Under the pieces are notes generated by a model. It ran no database searches, had not been told where the DNA came from, and saw nothing but the letters and a program-made list of their open reading frames with translations. DNA of 13,676 nt. Source: Hungateiclostridiaceae bacterium UBA3934 (GTDB lineage Bacteria > Bacillota > Clostridia > Acetivibrionales > DTU013). This document shows, one piece after another, positions 1 to 6,832 of the stretch; the stretch's first letter is position 1, and each line of letters starts with the position of its first letter. Made by a program: the position numbers and the translations under genes. The DNA lies in the NCBI GenBank assembly GCA_002385815.1, contig DGEE01000081.1, forward strand, positions 9,330 through 23,005. The letters run 5' to 3'.

Positions 1-1631
1 ACAACATCCAGTGCAGCCAGACCCTCGAAATACCACGGTATATCAGTAAACTCGGGAAGCACATGCAAAATGCTGCGGCTCCAGTCGTCAAGCAGTAATC
101 TCAGCTTCATTATGCCGTTGTTTTCATATATCCCGGCTGTCAGCTTCATCGTACCCAAATTTTCAAAATCGATCCTCTGCAGGACTGTCGCCACGGCAAT
201 GCCGGTACTCAGGAGTTCCTGTCGGATATGATCCTCAACGATCATGTATTCCTCCATATCAGCGTATCTGATTTCGTAGAAAGCGATCCCGGCATCATTC
301 CCCAAATCTATCGTAATATCCAGAGAATCCATCATGAAACTACTGAATACCCGCGGCTTTTCAGTCAGGCTCATGTTGTCAGTAAGGTCTGCCTCCTCAA
401 AGAGCCCCTTTAGTGTCCCTCTGTCAAGCTGCCCGAGAGATTCGGCCTGGTACTGGCCAAATACCTTGAATGTGCCGTCCAGAAATCTGTTGACAAAGCT
501 GTCGCTGATTTCAACGATATCCTTCAGTCTGACCCTGTTGCCAGTTCTGATATTGATGCTGGTAGTAAAATACAGGTCGTACAGACCCGGCATATCAGCG
601 GTCCTGCTTGACCCGTAGTATTGAATGCTCAACAGGACAGGGGTTCTCCTGGCTATCTTGTAGTTTATGCGTACCTCTCTCAGCGGATCTGATCCTTCCT
701 CCACCGGGGCAGACTCTTCTTCAGGTGACAGGGACCCATCTGCCTGCGCATCTGATCCTCCGACAGGGAGCTGTGATCCATCCGCCGGCAATGGAGATGC
801 TTCACAATATGCGAGTACCTTCAGCACCTCATCCCTTATGGTATCGTTGATCCTGTTCTGGATGGCTTCATCATCCAATCCGGATATCTGCGGATATTCT
901 ATGCTGTATTTTATCAGCCCCTCGGTTCCATTATGGAACACAGCGGATATTTCATATCCGTTGTCAAGTTCCGACAGCCGGATCTTCTCTTCATCGCCTT
1001 CATCAGCGGCTTCATCGCTGTCTTCTTCCTTTTGGGCAGTGCCGGTGTTCCTCTGCGCAGTGACATTGATATCTTCAGTGGATATGACAAAGCCTCTCGG
1101 GGCGCTGTTAAAAGGCTTGCCAAGCACTGACCCGAGAGTCTCGCGGAATTCCGGATATTTCCTGATCTTTTCCTCAAGATCTGCAGTCAATTCCAGTTCA
1201 TACTCATTGGTCCCATCGTACAAATACAAGGTGATATAATATTTATCTATGCCGTTTTGCTGTTCGAGCATCTCCTCAAAAGGAACTGTTTTTTGCTTCA
1301 GCACTGGATTTTCAGGATCGCTGAAGTCATAATAGCTGTAAGTTATCATATTCTCTGTGAGCTCCAGCACATCATAGCTTTCATCCATACCTGTATTAGC
1401 ATGGATCCTCATCAGGAGCAGAGGATATTCACTTTCAGGAATCACCAGACCTGTGTCATTTCCGGGGTCATCCTCAGAAACCATGATATCCGCCATATCA
1501 CCGGTATTGTTGACTTCGCCGTTCTTGTTGACAGTATCCTTCCTGCCGAAAAGTGAACCAACTGTACCACAGCCTGTCAGGCATGTGAATACAGCTATGC
1601 AAATAATGAATATCAGAAATTTTCTGAACAT
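1..1631 (-). CDS. Lipoprotein with RsiV/PdaC-like (DUF4163-DUF3298) region, partial at C-terminus
   Basis: The reading frame is open from an ATG at 1629-1631 to the left window edge, giving 543 residues with no stop, so the C-terminus lies outside. Start choice is supported by AGGGGAA about 4 bases upstream. The N-terminus is a lipoprotein signal: positive MFRK, hydrophobic stretch, lipobox LTGC with Cys21, so the protein is predicted to be anchored on the outer face of the membrane. After an acidic linker (about 190-220), the segment NGYEISAVFHNG, then YPQISGLDDEAIQNRIND, then SIQYYGSSR, then INIRTGNRVRLKDIV matches the pattern of DUF4163/DUF3298 proteins such as anti-sigma factor RsiV and deacetylase PdaC. 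These domains typically bind peptidoglycan fragments or lysozyme; binding here is inference. No NodB deacetylase domain appears in the visible part. A Gly/Ser/Asp/Glu-rich insertion (nucleotides about 675-800) splits the domain. It has its own promoter at 1731-1759. Confidence 0.85.
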   Translation of the reverse strand, partial: MFRKFLIFIICIAVFTCLTGCGTVGSLFGRKDTVNKNGEVNNTGDMADIMVSEDDPGNDTGLVIPESEYPLLLMRIHANTGMDESYDVLELTENMITYSYYDFSDPENPVLKQKTVPFEEMLEQQNGIDKYYITLYLYDGTNEYELELTADLEEKIRKYPEFRETLGSVLGKPFNSAPRGFVISTEDINVTAQRNTGTAQKEEDSDEAADEGDEEKIRLSELDNGYEISAVFHNGTEGLIKYSIEYPQISGLDDEAIQNRINDTIRDEVLKVLAYCEASPLPADGSQLPVGGSDAQADGSLSPEEESAPVEEGSDPLREVRINYKIARRTPVLLSIQYYGSSRTADMPGLYDLYFTTSINIRTGNRVRLKDIVEISDSFVNRFLDGTFKVFGQYQAESLGQLDRGTLKGLFEEADLTDNMSLTEKPRVFSSFMMDSLDITIDLGNDAGIAFYEIRYADMEEYMIVEDHIRQELLSTGIAVATVLQRIDFENLGTMKLTAGIYENNGIMKLRLLLDDWSRSILHVLPEFTDIPWYFEGLAALDV

Positions 1632-1655
1632 GATTTTCCCCTGTTCTTATGCTGT

Positions 1656-1683
1656 GGATGCCCTTACATGACCAGGGACATCC
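1656..1683 (-). promoter_or_regulatory. Leader hairpin upstream of the RsiV-like lipoprotein gene
   Basis: On the minus strand GGATG-T-CCC (1683-1675) can pair with GGGCATCC (1663-1656), giving an 8-bp stem with one bulged base and an 11-base loop. It lies in the predicted leader, 25 to 52 bases before the start codon. It has no T-run and does not cover the ribosome binding site, so a terminator or occlusion role is not supported. It could affect mRNA stability or be chance. Confidence 0.3.
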
Positions 1684-1730
1684 CCCGGAAATAATTGCAC
1701 AATATACTTGCAAGAGGGATTCTCGAAAAA

Positions 1731-1759
1731 ATCATAACACATATTTTATGTTTTCTCAA
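1731..1759 (-). promoter_or_regulatory. Predicted sigma-A promoter of the lipoprotein gene
   Basis: Read on the minus strand there is TTGAGA (-35, 1759-1754), exactly 17 bases of spacer, then TATGAT (-10, 1736-1731). Each hexamer matches the housekeeping consensus at 5 of 6 bases, and a TG one base before the -10 makes it an extended -10. Transcription would begin near 1724, giving a leader of about 93 bases. Confidence 0.65.
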
Positions 1760-1813
1760 TACAATATCAGAACCTCATTGCTGCTATCATGTTTGCCTTT
1801 TGTGAGATTTGAT

Positions 1814-1835
1814 AAAAACTCCACAAAACTGTGGA
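1814..1835 (-). terminator. Weak intrinsic terminator candidate, minus strand
   Basis: On the minus strand TCCACA (1835-1830), a GTTT loop and TGTGGA (1825-1820) form a 6-bp stem followed by G and five T (1818-1814). The stem is short. It is the only T-tailed hairpin I see downstream of the gerM-rdgB-phosphoesterase operon, whose last stop codon is about 370 bases upstream on this strand. Transcripts ending here would run antisense through the whole zinc-ribbon gene. Confidence 0.3.
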
Positions 1836-1916
1836 TCCTGTTCATTTCTTTCGCAGCTTGAATAAATCCGGTGATGATTTATTCAATAATTTATTCCCGG
1901 CACCGAAAAAACATAC

Positions 1917-1945
1917 TTATCACGACCACTGCAATATGGTAAACT
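1917..1945 (+). promoter_or_regulatory. Predicted promoter of the FmdB-like gene
   Basis: TTATCA (1917-1922), 17 bases of spacer, then TAAACT (1940-1945), preceded by TGG, which supplies an extended -10 TG. Each hexamer matches consensus at 4 of 6 bases. Transcription from about 1952 would begin downstream of an in-frame ATG at 1947, which supports the later TTG start at 1983. Confidence 0.45.
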
Positions 1946-1982
1946 GTTGAATGGCAATACTTTTGAAGTGGAGGTGGATATC

Positions 1983-2195
1983 TTGCCGTTTTATGATTTG
2001 AAGTGCAGTTGCGGCGAAGTTTTCAATATAATGGCATCCATGAGCGACAGGGAGAATAAGCGCATCAAATGCCCAAAATGCGGCAGTAATGAGCTTGAGG
2101 CAGTCTTTACGAATGTCAATATCATACAGTCGAAGGAACCGGCTGGCGCTGAATGCCCGAACTTCCACAAGTGCGGCGGCATGTGCTGTCATTAA
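1983..2195 (+). CDS. FmdB-family zinc-ribbon protein, small
   Basis: Small 70-residue protein beginning MPFYDLKC, the usual opening of FmdB-type zinc-ribbon proteins (often MPxYDYxC). The TTG start at 1983 was chosen because it restores this N-terminus and has GGAGGTGG a few bases upstream. A longer ATG start at 1947 would add 12 unrelated residues and precede the likely transcription start. Metal ligands are Cys8-x-Cys10 and Cys30-x2-Cys33 (KCPKCGS). The first pair is CxC rather than the common CxxC. A second cluster, Cys58, His62, Cys64, Cys68, Cys69 and His70, lies at the C-terminus. Family members are widespread and were proposed as regulators from their link to the formamidase/amidase locus, but molecular function is poorly defined. 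It is tail-to-tail with the phosphoesterase gene, with a 6-base gap between stop codons. Confidence 0.75.
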   Translation: MPFYDLKCSCGEVFNIMASMSDRENKRIKCPKCGSNELEAVFTNVNIIQSKEPAGAECPNFHKCGGMCCH

Positions 2196-2201
2196 CAGGT
2201 C

Positions 2202-2681
2202 TCAGATGCGGCAGATCCTCGCCGAGATTTTGCTCTCTGAAATCTCTATGACACCATAAGATTCGTTGGAATCACCCCTTGGTTCGCTTGTGCTTCCCGG
2301 ATTCAGGATGATATATCCATTTTCTTCGATTATTTCGGGGATATGTGTATGGCCGAAGAGCAGAATGTCGGCCTGCTGCTCTTCCACCTTTCTGAACAGC
2401 CTTTCATAGCCCCACTTGACGGAATACCTGTGCCCGTGGGTTATAAAAATCCTTTTTCCGCCGACCTCGATCAGTTTTTCCGCGGGCACACCATTCATCA
2501 TAAAATCACTGTTGCCGCTTATATATTCAAAAGAAACTTCAGGAAACATGCCGGACAGCTTTTCCGCATCTCTGAAATAGTCTCCCAGATGGATCACCAT
2601 AGCTGCTCCCCTGTTTTTCCTGATCACCTCTTCCGCTTTCTTCGTATCCCCGTGCGTATCACTAACTACCAATATCTTCAT
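2202..2681 (-). CDS. YfcE/MJ0936-type metallophosphoesterase (YsnB-like)
   Basis: 159-residue calcineurin-like phosphoesterase, very probably cytoplasmic and binding two divalent metals. The full motif set is present: SDTHGD (Asp8, His10), HLGDYFRD (Asp34), SGNSD (Asn57), THGHR (His82, His84) and FGHTH (His111, His113). Relatives hydrolyse model phosphodiesters; the physiological substrate is usually unknown. The ATG at 2679-2681 is chosen because MKILVVSDTHGD starts exactly at the family's first beta strand, with a G-rich GGCGGGGG about 9 bases upstream. An upstream in-frame TTG at 2756 overlaps the rdgB stop but would add 25 residues outside the family pattern. It is the last gene of the gerM-like/rdgB operon and corresponds in position to Bacillus subtilis ysnB, which also follows the rdgB homologue ysnA. 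The 71-base gap after rdgB holds no clear promoter. Confidence 0.85.
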   Translation of the reverse strand: MKILVVSDTHGDTKKAEEVIRKNRGAAMVIHLGDYFRDAEKLSGMFPEVSFEYISGNSDFMMNGVPAEKLIEVGGKRIFITHGHRYSVKWGYERLFRKVEEQQADILLFGHTHIPEIIEENGYIILNPGSTSEPRGDSNESYGVIEISESKISARICRI

Positions 2682-2752
2682 TATATTAAACCCCCGCCTG
2701 CCTTGCTGTGTCATAAGATGATGCCTTTTGATGTTTCCGGCATAAGTATCTG

Positions 2753-3382
2753 TCAATGTTTTTCCGCCTCTTCCGACAGTATGTCCAATATCTTTCTCAG
2801 TGCATTGCCCCGATGGCTTATACTGTTTTTCAGTTCCTCATCCATCTGCGCAAATGTCATTCCGAATTCGGGTACATAGAAGACAGGATCATAGCCGAAT
2901 CCGCCTTTTCCGGCCGGCTCGGTTGTGATGAAACCTTCACATGTCCCTTTGACCACTATTTCCCTTCCGTCAGGCAGGATAAGAGCTATAGCGCATATGA
3001 ATCTGGCAGTTCTCCTGTCTGCAGGGACACCTGAGAGTTCTGTCAGCAATTTCCGGATCCTGTCCTCATCTGTGGCTTCTTCACCGGCATATCTTGCAGA
3101 GTGGATACCCGGCGCCCCACCAAGATGATCTACCTCGAGACCCGAATCGTCTGCCATCACAGCCTCGCCTGTCATCCTCCGCACCTCTCTTGCCTTGATC
3201 AGTGCATTTTCTTCGAATGTGTCGCCATTTTCCGCTATATCGCCGGTCACGCCGGCTTCTGTCATTGAAATGACCTCATAGGGAAGCCCGGCAAGCAACT
3301 GTGCAATTTCCTCCAGCTTTCCCCTGTTCCTGGTTGCTGCTATGATTTTACTCTTCGCCGGAACCTGCCTTTTATCTCCCAT
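2753..3382 (-). CDS. rdgB: RdgB/HAM1 dITP/XTP pyrophosphatase
   Basis: 209-residue homologue of RdgB/HAM1 (Bacillus YsnA). The family hydrolyses dITP, ITP, dXTP and XTP to the monophosphate and pyrophosphate, clearing deaminated purine nucleotides before they enter DNA or RNA. All signature segments are present: the phosphate-binding TRNRGK (17-22), ENGDTFEENA (51-60), ADDSGLEVD with the catalytic acidic pair (77-85), PGIHSARYAG (91-100), GGFGYDP (160-166) and SHRG (189-192). Length is normal, with an N-terminal extension of about 10 residues before the first strand. The ATG start lies 5 bases after the gerM-like stop. AGGGG inside the last gerM codons serves as ribosome binding site, so the two genes are probably translationally coupled. 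In B. subtilis rph lies between gerM and ysnA; here it is absent. Confidence 0.93.
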   Translation of the reverse strand: MGDKRQVPAKSKIIAATRNRGKLEEIAQLLAGLPYEVISMTEAGVTGDIAENGDTFEENALIKAREVRRMTGEAVMADDSGLEVDHLGGAPGIHSARYAGEEATDEDRIRKLLTELSGVPADRRTARFICAIALILPDGREIVVKGTCEGFITTEPAGKGGFGYDPVFYVPEFGMTFAQMDEELKNSISHRGNALRKILDILSEEAEKH

Positions 3383-3387
3383 ATACC

Positions 3388-4761
3388 TTAACCCCTGTCC
3401 ATTACATCATTTATAGTCGCCGGGATCACCAGTCCCGCTGAAATATATGTGCCCTCCGGCAGATCGGTACTGCGGCCTTCCACTGTGATGTTTATTTTCC
3501 TGATTCCGTCACACTGCCGCAAAGTGTACGTGATCTGCTTCAAAATAGCTTCTTCTCTCAATGCTCCGCCGTAATCCAGAAACTCTTTGCTGAAATCAAG
3601 ATAAACGGTGCCGTTGTGTACATAGCTGCTCTTCAGATCTGCACCGTCGGGTATTTCAGTATATATGCCGCCTCCGGGTTTTGTCCCGAACAGCAGCCTC
3701 ACAAATGTGTCCGGCATCATATCCGCTTCGCCGTCAACAGCAAGCGAGACCGGCACCGCATAAGAGAAGCGCTCATTGGCCTGCTTCATAAAATACACAT
3801 CGAGTTTTTCATTACCCGACGCTGACAACGACGGTCCTGCATTTATCATCAGGTCTTCTCTTCCGACCACATCGGACAAATCCGTGCCATATTTGAGCAC
3901 ACCAGGCGAATAGCCGTTTATCAGTATCCTCACATCATCAACCGTCTCAAATTCAGTGAGTGTATAAACTATGGCAGCTATGATGTTCCTTTCGGACCAG
4001 GCAGTGCCATAATTGAGCAGATGTCTGCTGAAGTCGATAACAGCTGTCCCGTTCCTGATATCGATGCCCAGTATCTCTGTGTTCTCCGGTATTACAGGGT
4101 ATACACCGTAATATGCCGTCTCCTCCCGTGTCAAAGGACTGTCGATGGCAAGGCTTACAGCAGCCCTGGCTATCCCCGGTTGTGACTGGATCCATCTGGT
4201 CATGGGTATGATACAGCCGTCAGCATCCTGATAATATACCGTCACAGGTCTCCTGGGCTCTGACCGGGTTACTCCCGAAGTCTTCTGAGCCGAGAGAACT
4301 CCGGTACCATACGGGCCCGTATCATGATCCTCATTGTCATAAGAGTCTGTACTCCGGCTTTCGGTCTCACCAGGCGCCCCGCTGTAATATCCATCATCGG
4401 GATAACCATTGCCGTAACCATCAGGTGCCGCTGTAAAAACAGAATCGGCAACACCACCAGTATCATCCTCTGACAGGGTCCCGCCTGGACCGTATTTGTT
4501 TCCGACAGCATCTGCATCATAAATATCATCCTCTGCATAGTATAGGCTGCCCGTATCAGGCTTTTGCCCATCCGGGTCCGATGTCCCGGGATCCGGTATC
4601 ATGTTTCCATGATCCTCAGGTCCGCCATCCAGCCCGATCAGATCCATGTCGCCGGTTTTATCCGATGCCTCCGGTGATTTGCCAAAAAACGGTATGGAGC
4701 ATCCGGCCAACATCAATACTGTTATCTGCAGAGCAAGGAAAAATATTAAAAACCTTCTCAT
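3388..4761 (-). CDS. GerM-like lipoprotein with two GerMN domains
   Basis: 457-residue secreted lipoprotein. The ATG at 4759-4761 is preceded by a strong GGAGGG at ideal spacing. An in-frame ATG at 4776 would overlap that site and add five charged residues ahead of the signal. The signal peptide runs MRRFLIFFLALQITVLMLAGC with Cys21 as the lipidated residue. Residues about 22-170 are a low-complexity linker rich in Asp, Gly, Tyr and Pro. Two GerMN domains follow, at about 172-290 and 318-445. They share a pattern: VTVYYQD / LDVYFMK strand, then GTAVIDFSRHLLNYG / GTVYLDFSKEFLDYG, then a helix ending in IVYTLTEF / ITYTLRQC and a closing INGYSP / VEGRST strand. B. subtilis GerM has two such domains and acts in sporulation and germination. 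The gene order gerM-rdgB-phosphoesterase supports the assignment. No convincing promoter is seen upstream, and sporulation-sigma control cannot be judged. Confidence 0.85.
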   Translation of the reverse strand: MRRFLIFFLALQITVLMLAGCSIPFFGKSPEASDKTGDMDLIGLDGGPEDHGNMIPDPGTSDPDGQKPDTGSLYYAEDDIYDADAVGNKYGPGGTLSEDDTGGVADSVFTAAPDGYGNGYPDDGYYSGAPGETESRSTDSYDNEDHDTGPYGTGVLSAQKTSGVTRSEPRRPVTVYYQDADGCIIPMTRWIQSQPGIARAAVSLAIDSPLTREETAYYGVYPVIPENTEILGIDIRNGTAVIDFSRHLLNYGTAWSERNIIAAIVYTLTEFETVDDVRILINGYSPGVLKYGTDLSDVVGREDLMINAGPSLSASGNEKLDVYFMKQANERFSYAVPVSLAVDGEADMMPDTFVRLLFGTKPGGGIYTEIPDGADLKSSYVHNGTVYLDFSKEFLDYGGALREEAILKQITYTLRQCDGIRKINITVEGRSTDLPEGTYISAGLVIPATINDVMDRG

Positions 4762-4911
4762 AGCGTCCCTCCACATAAATAGGTTATATGGAGATTATGG
4801 ACAACTAACCGTGTTCCTAATATTTCCCGGACATGATTGCCCTTTATGTGGTTGTCAAATACCAGCTGCTTCTCAGCAAATCATAGATAATGTTACCACA
4901 CGGCGAATGCA

Positions 4912-4951
4912 AAAAAAATCAGTAGAATCCATAAATTCTACTGATTTTTTT
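4912..4951 (-). terminator. Strong intrinsic terminator downstream of the amidase gene
   Basis: An 11-bp perfect stem ATCAGTAGAAT (4918-4928) with ATTCTACTGAT (4935-4945) encloses a 6-base loop. It is extended by an A-run (4911-4917) facing a T-run (4946-4951). On the minus strand the stem is followed by at least seven T. It lies about 75 bases beyond the amidase stop and separates that gene from the gerM-like operon. The symmetry makes it potentially bidirectional. Confidence 0.85.
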
Positions 4952-5026
4952 AATCATAATCAACAATGGGAGGCTGTTGCCAGCAACATCATGGCTGCTT
5001 CATCGATGACAGATGCCCTTCCTGCT

Positions 5027-6682
5027 TCACTTCATCACATCCAGTGCTTCTATGACAGAATTACACAAAGCCTGGGCAGCCGATTGCCTGAATGTTTCCC
5101 TGAGCAGATTCTCCCGGTCCGACTTATTGGTCATAAATGCAATTTCAGCCAGGGCTGCAGGCATGGTGGTTTCCCTCAGCACTATAAGGTCTGACCTTAA
5201 TCGCACATTCAAGTCCACCGTCTTCAGTGTTGAAACCAGTTCTTTCTGGATTATCCGGGCAAAGTCCCTGCCGGTGAATCCACTTTTGGTCGAAGGATAG
5301 CAAAGAGTCATGGTGCCCTTCACACTCTTTGAATTAGTCGCATTATTGTGTATGCTGAGATACAGCTCAGCTCCGAGCATGTTGGCTATATATGCCCGCT
5401 CATAGTTGTCCACATTGCTATCATCCGTTCTTATCATATATGTCTTTATGCCTTTTTCTTTAAGAAGCGCCTCCAGACGCCTTGCAATATCAAGGTTCAG
5501 ATCCTTCTCATACAGATCGCCGTAAACGGCTCCCGGAGCTGTACCTCCATGTCCCGGGTCGATCACCACCGGCCTTTGCCTTCCGGTGGCGGGTCTGATG
5601 ACAGTTATCGCCGTATCACCGGAATCTCTGGTGTAGACCAGGTATGAATTCTTCAACCGGCCGGTGAATATCAGGGATGTGGTACCGTCGTCATTCCTTT
5701 TGACTTCAAATGATTTCAGATACTCATCGTTTATGTCCAGGACACCTTCGTTTATGTCCGCATTTTGGGTCGGGAATGTAACAGTGCAGACTCTGCCGGA
5801 CTCATCAAACGAATCCGTATAAAGGGGCTTCAGGTGTTTGGTACCGTTTGTCAGGGTCGCCTTTTTTATCAGGAAGTACACCCTGTCCCCGCTGTTGCTG
5901 TATGTAATATTCTTATATGCAGGCAAATCAAACGATATATCGAGCTTTCCATCCGCTATCTCTGCGCTGTACTGGAATTGTGCCGTCAGACCGATGGTAA
6001 TAACAGCCCCCGATCTTCCTGCCGCAGCATATTCCACTGAACTGACCCGCTCTCCTTCATAGTCGAACCTTTTTTCGCTGGAAGTAACATATGCCTCCGG
6101 TATGGTGACCACGAGTCTTTCAGGATCAGTCAGCCTGGCTATGCTGTAATCATCATAGCCTCCAAGCTCTATGGAGACTGTCTCTTCCGCCCCGCTTCCC
6201 GACGCACTTATCCGGTACTCCGGCCCCAGTGGTATCTCATTGCTTTCACTGAGCTCATCAGATGTCACGCTTCCATATACATATGCTGTCAGCCCTGCTT
6301 CGGTCCTCACTATCGAATAGTCATAGCCTTCATTGACATCAAGGACCACTCTTGTGATTCTCTCCGTGAACTGGGAATACCTGATCCTGTTCACCAAACT
6401 GCCGTCGGTCGGGATAATTCCCTGTTTTTCCGGAACAGTCAGTTCGATGATGTCGATCACGATCCTCAGCGGGTCGGACAACTCCGTTATATGATAGTCG
6501 GCGAACTTCGGTGCCGAAATGTTCACCACTTCATAGATATCCTCCGCTGAATAAGTGATTGCCTCCAGCCGGCCTCTACCTTCTGCCGAAGTATTCACGG
6601 CATCATTTTCCGCATATACTGCAGACACTCCTGCCATTGTTACTAAAAAAATGATAAGAAAAACAGAAATGATTCGTTTCAT
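5027..6682 (-). CDS. Secreted N-acetylmuramoyl-L-alanine amidase (AMIN-like N-terminus, Amidase_3)
   Basis: 551-residue exported peptidoglycan hydrolase that would cleave the amide bond between N-acetylmuramic acid and L-alanine. The ATG at 6680-6682 has GAGGGG upstream at good spacing; a longer frame to 6763 lacks a sensible start. Signal peptide: MKRIISVFLIIFLVTMAGVS then AVYA, with likely cleavage after Ala24. Residues about 40-360 contain repeated beta-rich segments of AMIN type: NISAPKFADYHITELSDPLRIVIDI, split by a second copy at SIELGGYDDYSIARLTDPERLVV. These probably bind the wall. The zinc-dependent Amidase_3 domain spans about 371-551: DPGHGG (His378), YEKDLNL (Glu392), SIHNNA (His445) and the catalytic Glu513 in ALAEIAF. 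All ligands are intact. It is monocistronic by context, with promoter 6793-6821 and terminator 4912-4951. The role (daughter-cell separation, sporulation or turnover) is not resolved by sequence. Confidence 0.9.
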   Translation of the reverse strand: MKRIISVFLIIFLVTMAGVSAVYAENDAVNTSAEGRGRLEAITYSAEDIYEVVNISAPKFADYHITELSDPLRIVIDIIELTVPEKQGIIPTDGSLVNRIRYSQFTERITRVVLDVNEGYDYSIVRTEAGLTAYVYGSVTSDELSESNEIPLGPEYRISASGSGAEETVSIELGGYDDYSIARLTDPERLVVTIPEAYVTSSEKRFDYEGERVSSVEYAAAGRSGAVITIGLTAQFQYSAEIADGKLDISFDLPAYKNITYSNSGDRVYFLIKKATLTNGTKHLKPLYTDSFDESGRVCTVTFPTQNADINEGVLDINDEYLKSFEVKRNDDGTTSLIFTGRLKNSYLVYTRDSGDTAITVIRPATGRQRPVVIDPGHGGTAPGAVYGDLYEKDLNLDIARRLEALLKEKGIKTYMIRTDDSNVDNYERAYIANMLGAELYLSIHNNATNSKSVKGTMTLCYPSTKSGFTGRDFARIIQKELVSTLKTVDLNVRLRSDLIVLRETTMPAALAEIAFMTNKSDRENLLRETFRQSAAQALCNSVIEALDVMK

Positions 6683-6792
6683 GATGACCCCTCGCCGAAT
6701 TTTCTTTTGTGACCTGCAGATAGCTATCCACAAGGATTTGACTGTATATTCAGGGTAGCACAAAATTCAGCAAGGTTTTCATTTTGGTCATA

Positions 6793-6821
6793 TTTATAAT
6801 CATAATTTAATACAGTTGTAA
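6793..6821 (-). promoter_or_regulatory. Predicted sigma-A promoter of the amidase gene
   Basis: On the minus strand TTACAA (-35, 6821-6816), 17 bases of spacer and TATAAA (-10, 6798-6793). It sits directly after the ruvB stop codon, in the only A+T-rich stretch between the two genes, and predicts a leader of about 100 bases. No terminator hairpin is seen between ruvB and this promoter, so read-through from ruv is possible. Confidence 0.6.
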
Positions 6822-6832
6822 TATTGCCGCTT

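Larger units (their letters stand above)
1632..1982. other. 351-bp intergenic control region between divergent genes
   Basis: No credible gene is seen here. It carries a minus-strand promoter (1731-1759) for the lipoprotein, a plus-strand promoter (1917-1945) for the zinc-ribbon gene, a leader hairpin (1656-1683) and a weak minus-strand terminator-like hairpin (1814-1835). It also carries a 9-bp inverted repeat, TTGAATAAA (1858-1866) with TTTATTCAA (1878-1886). That dyad overlaps an alternative pairing of CGGTG (about 1869-1873) with CACCG (about 1901-1905). The region is visibly A+T-rich compared with the flanking genes. Confidence 0.7.

Noticed and set aside
667..1239. A 190-codon open frame on plus opposite the lipoprotein gene
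   Set aside because: It is antisense to a coherent lipoprotein frame, Ser/Pro-rich in composition, and has no ribosome binding site or recognisable motif.
1947..1982. ATG at 1947 as start of the zinc-ribbon protein
   Set aside because: It lies upstream of the predicted transcription start, has no ribosome binding site, and adds residues before the conserved MPFYDLKC opening.
2682..2756. Longer phosphoesterase starting at TTG 2756, overlapping the rdgB stop
   Set aside because: The 25 extra residues match nothing in the family. MKILVVSDTHGD at 2681 is the canonical start and has its own G-rich ribosome binding site.
4762..4911. A promoter for the gerM-like operon, including a TTGACA on minus (4858-4853)
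   Set aside because: No acceptable -10 hexamer lies 16-18 bases downstream, and no clear sporulation-sigma promoter pattern could be matched. The region must hold a promoter but I cannot place it.
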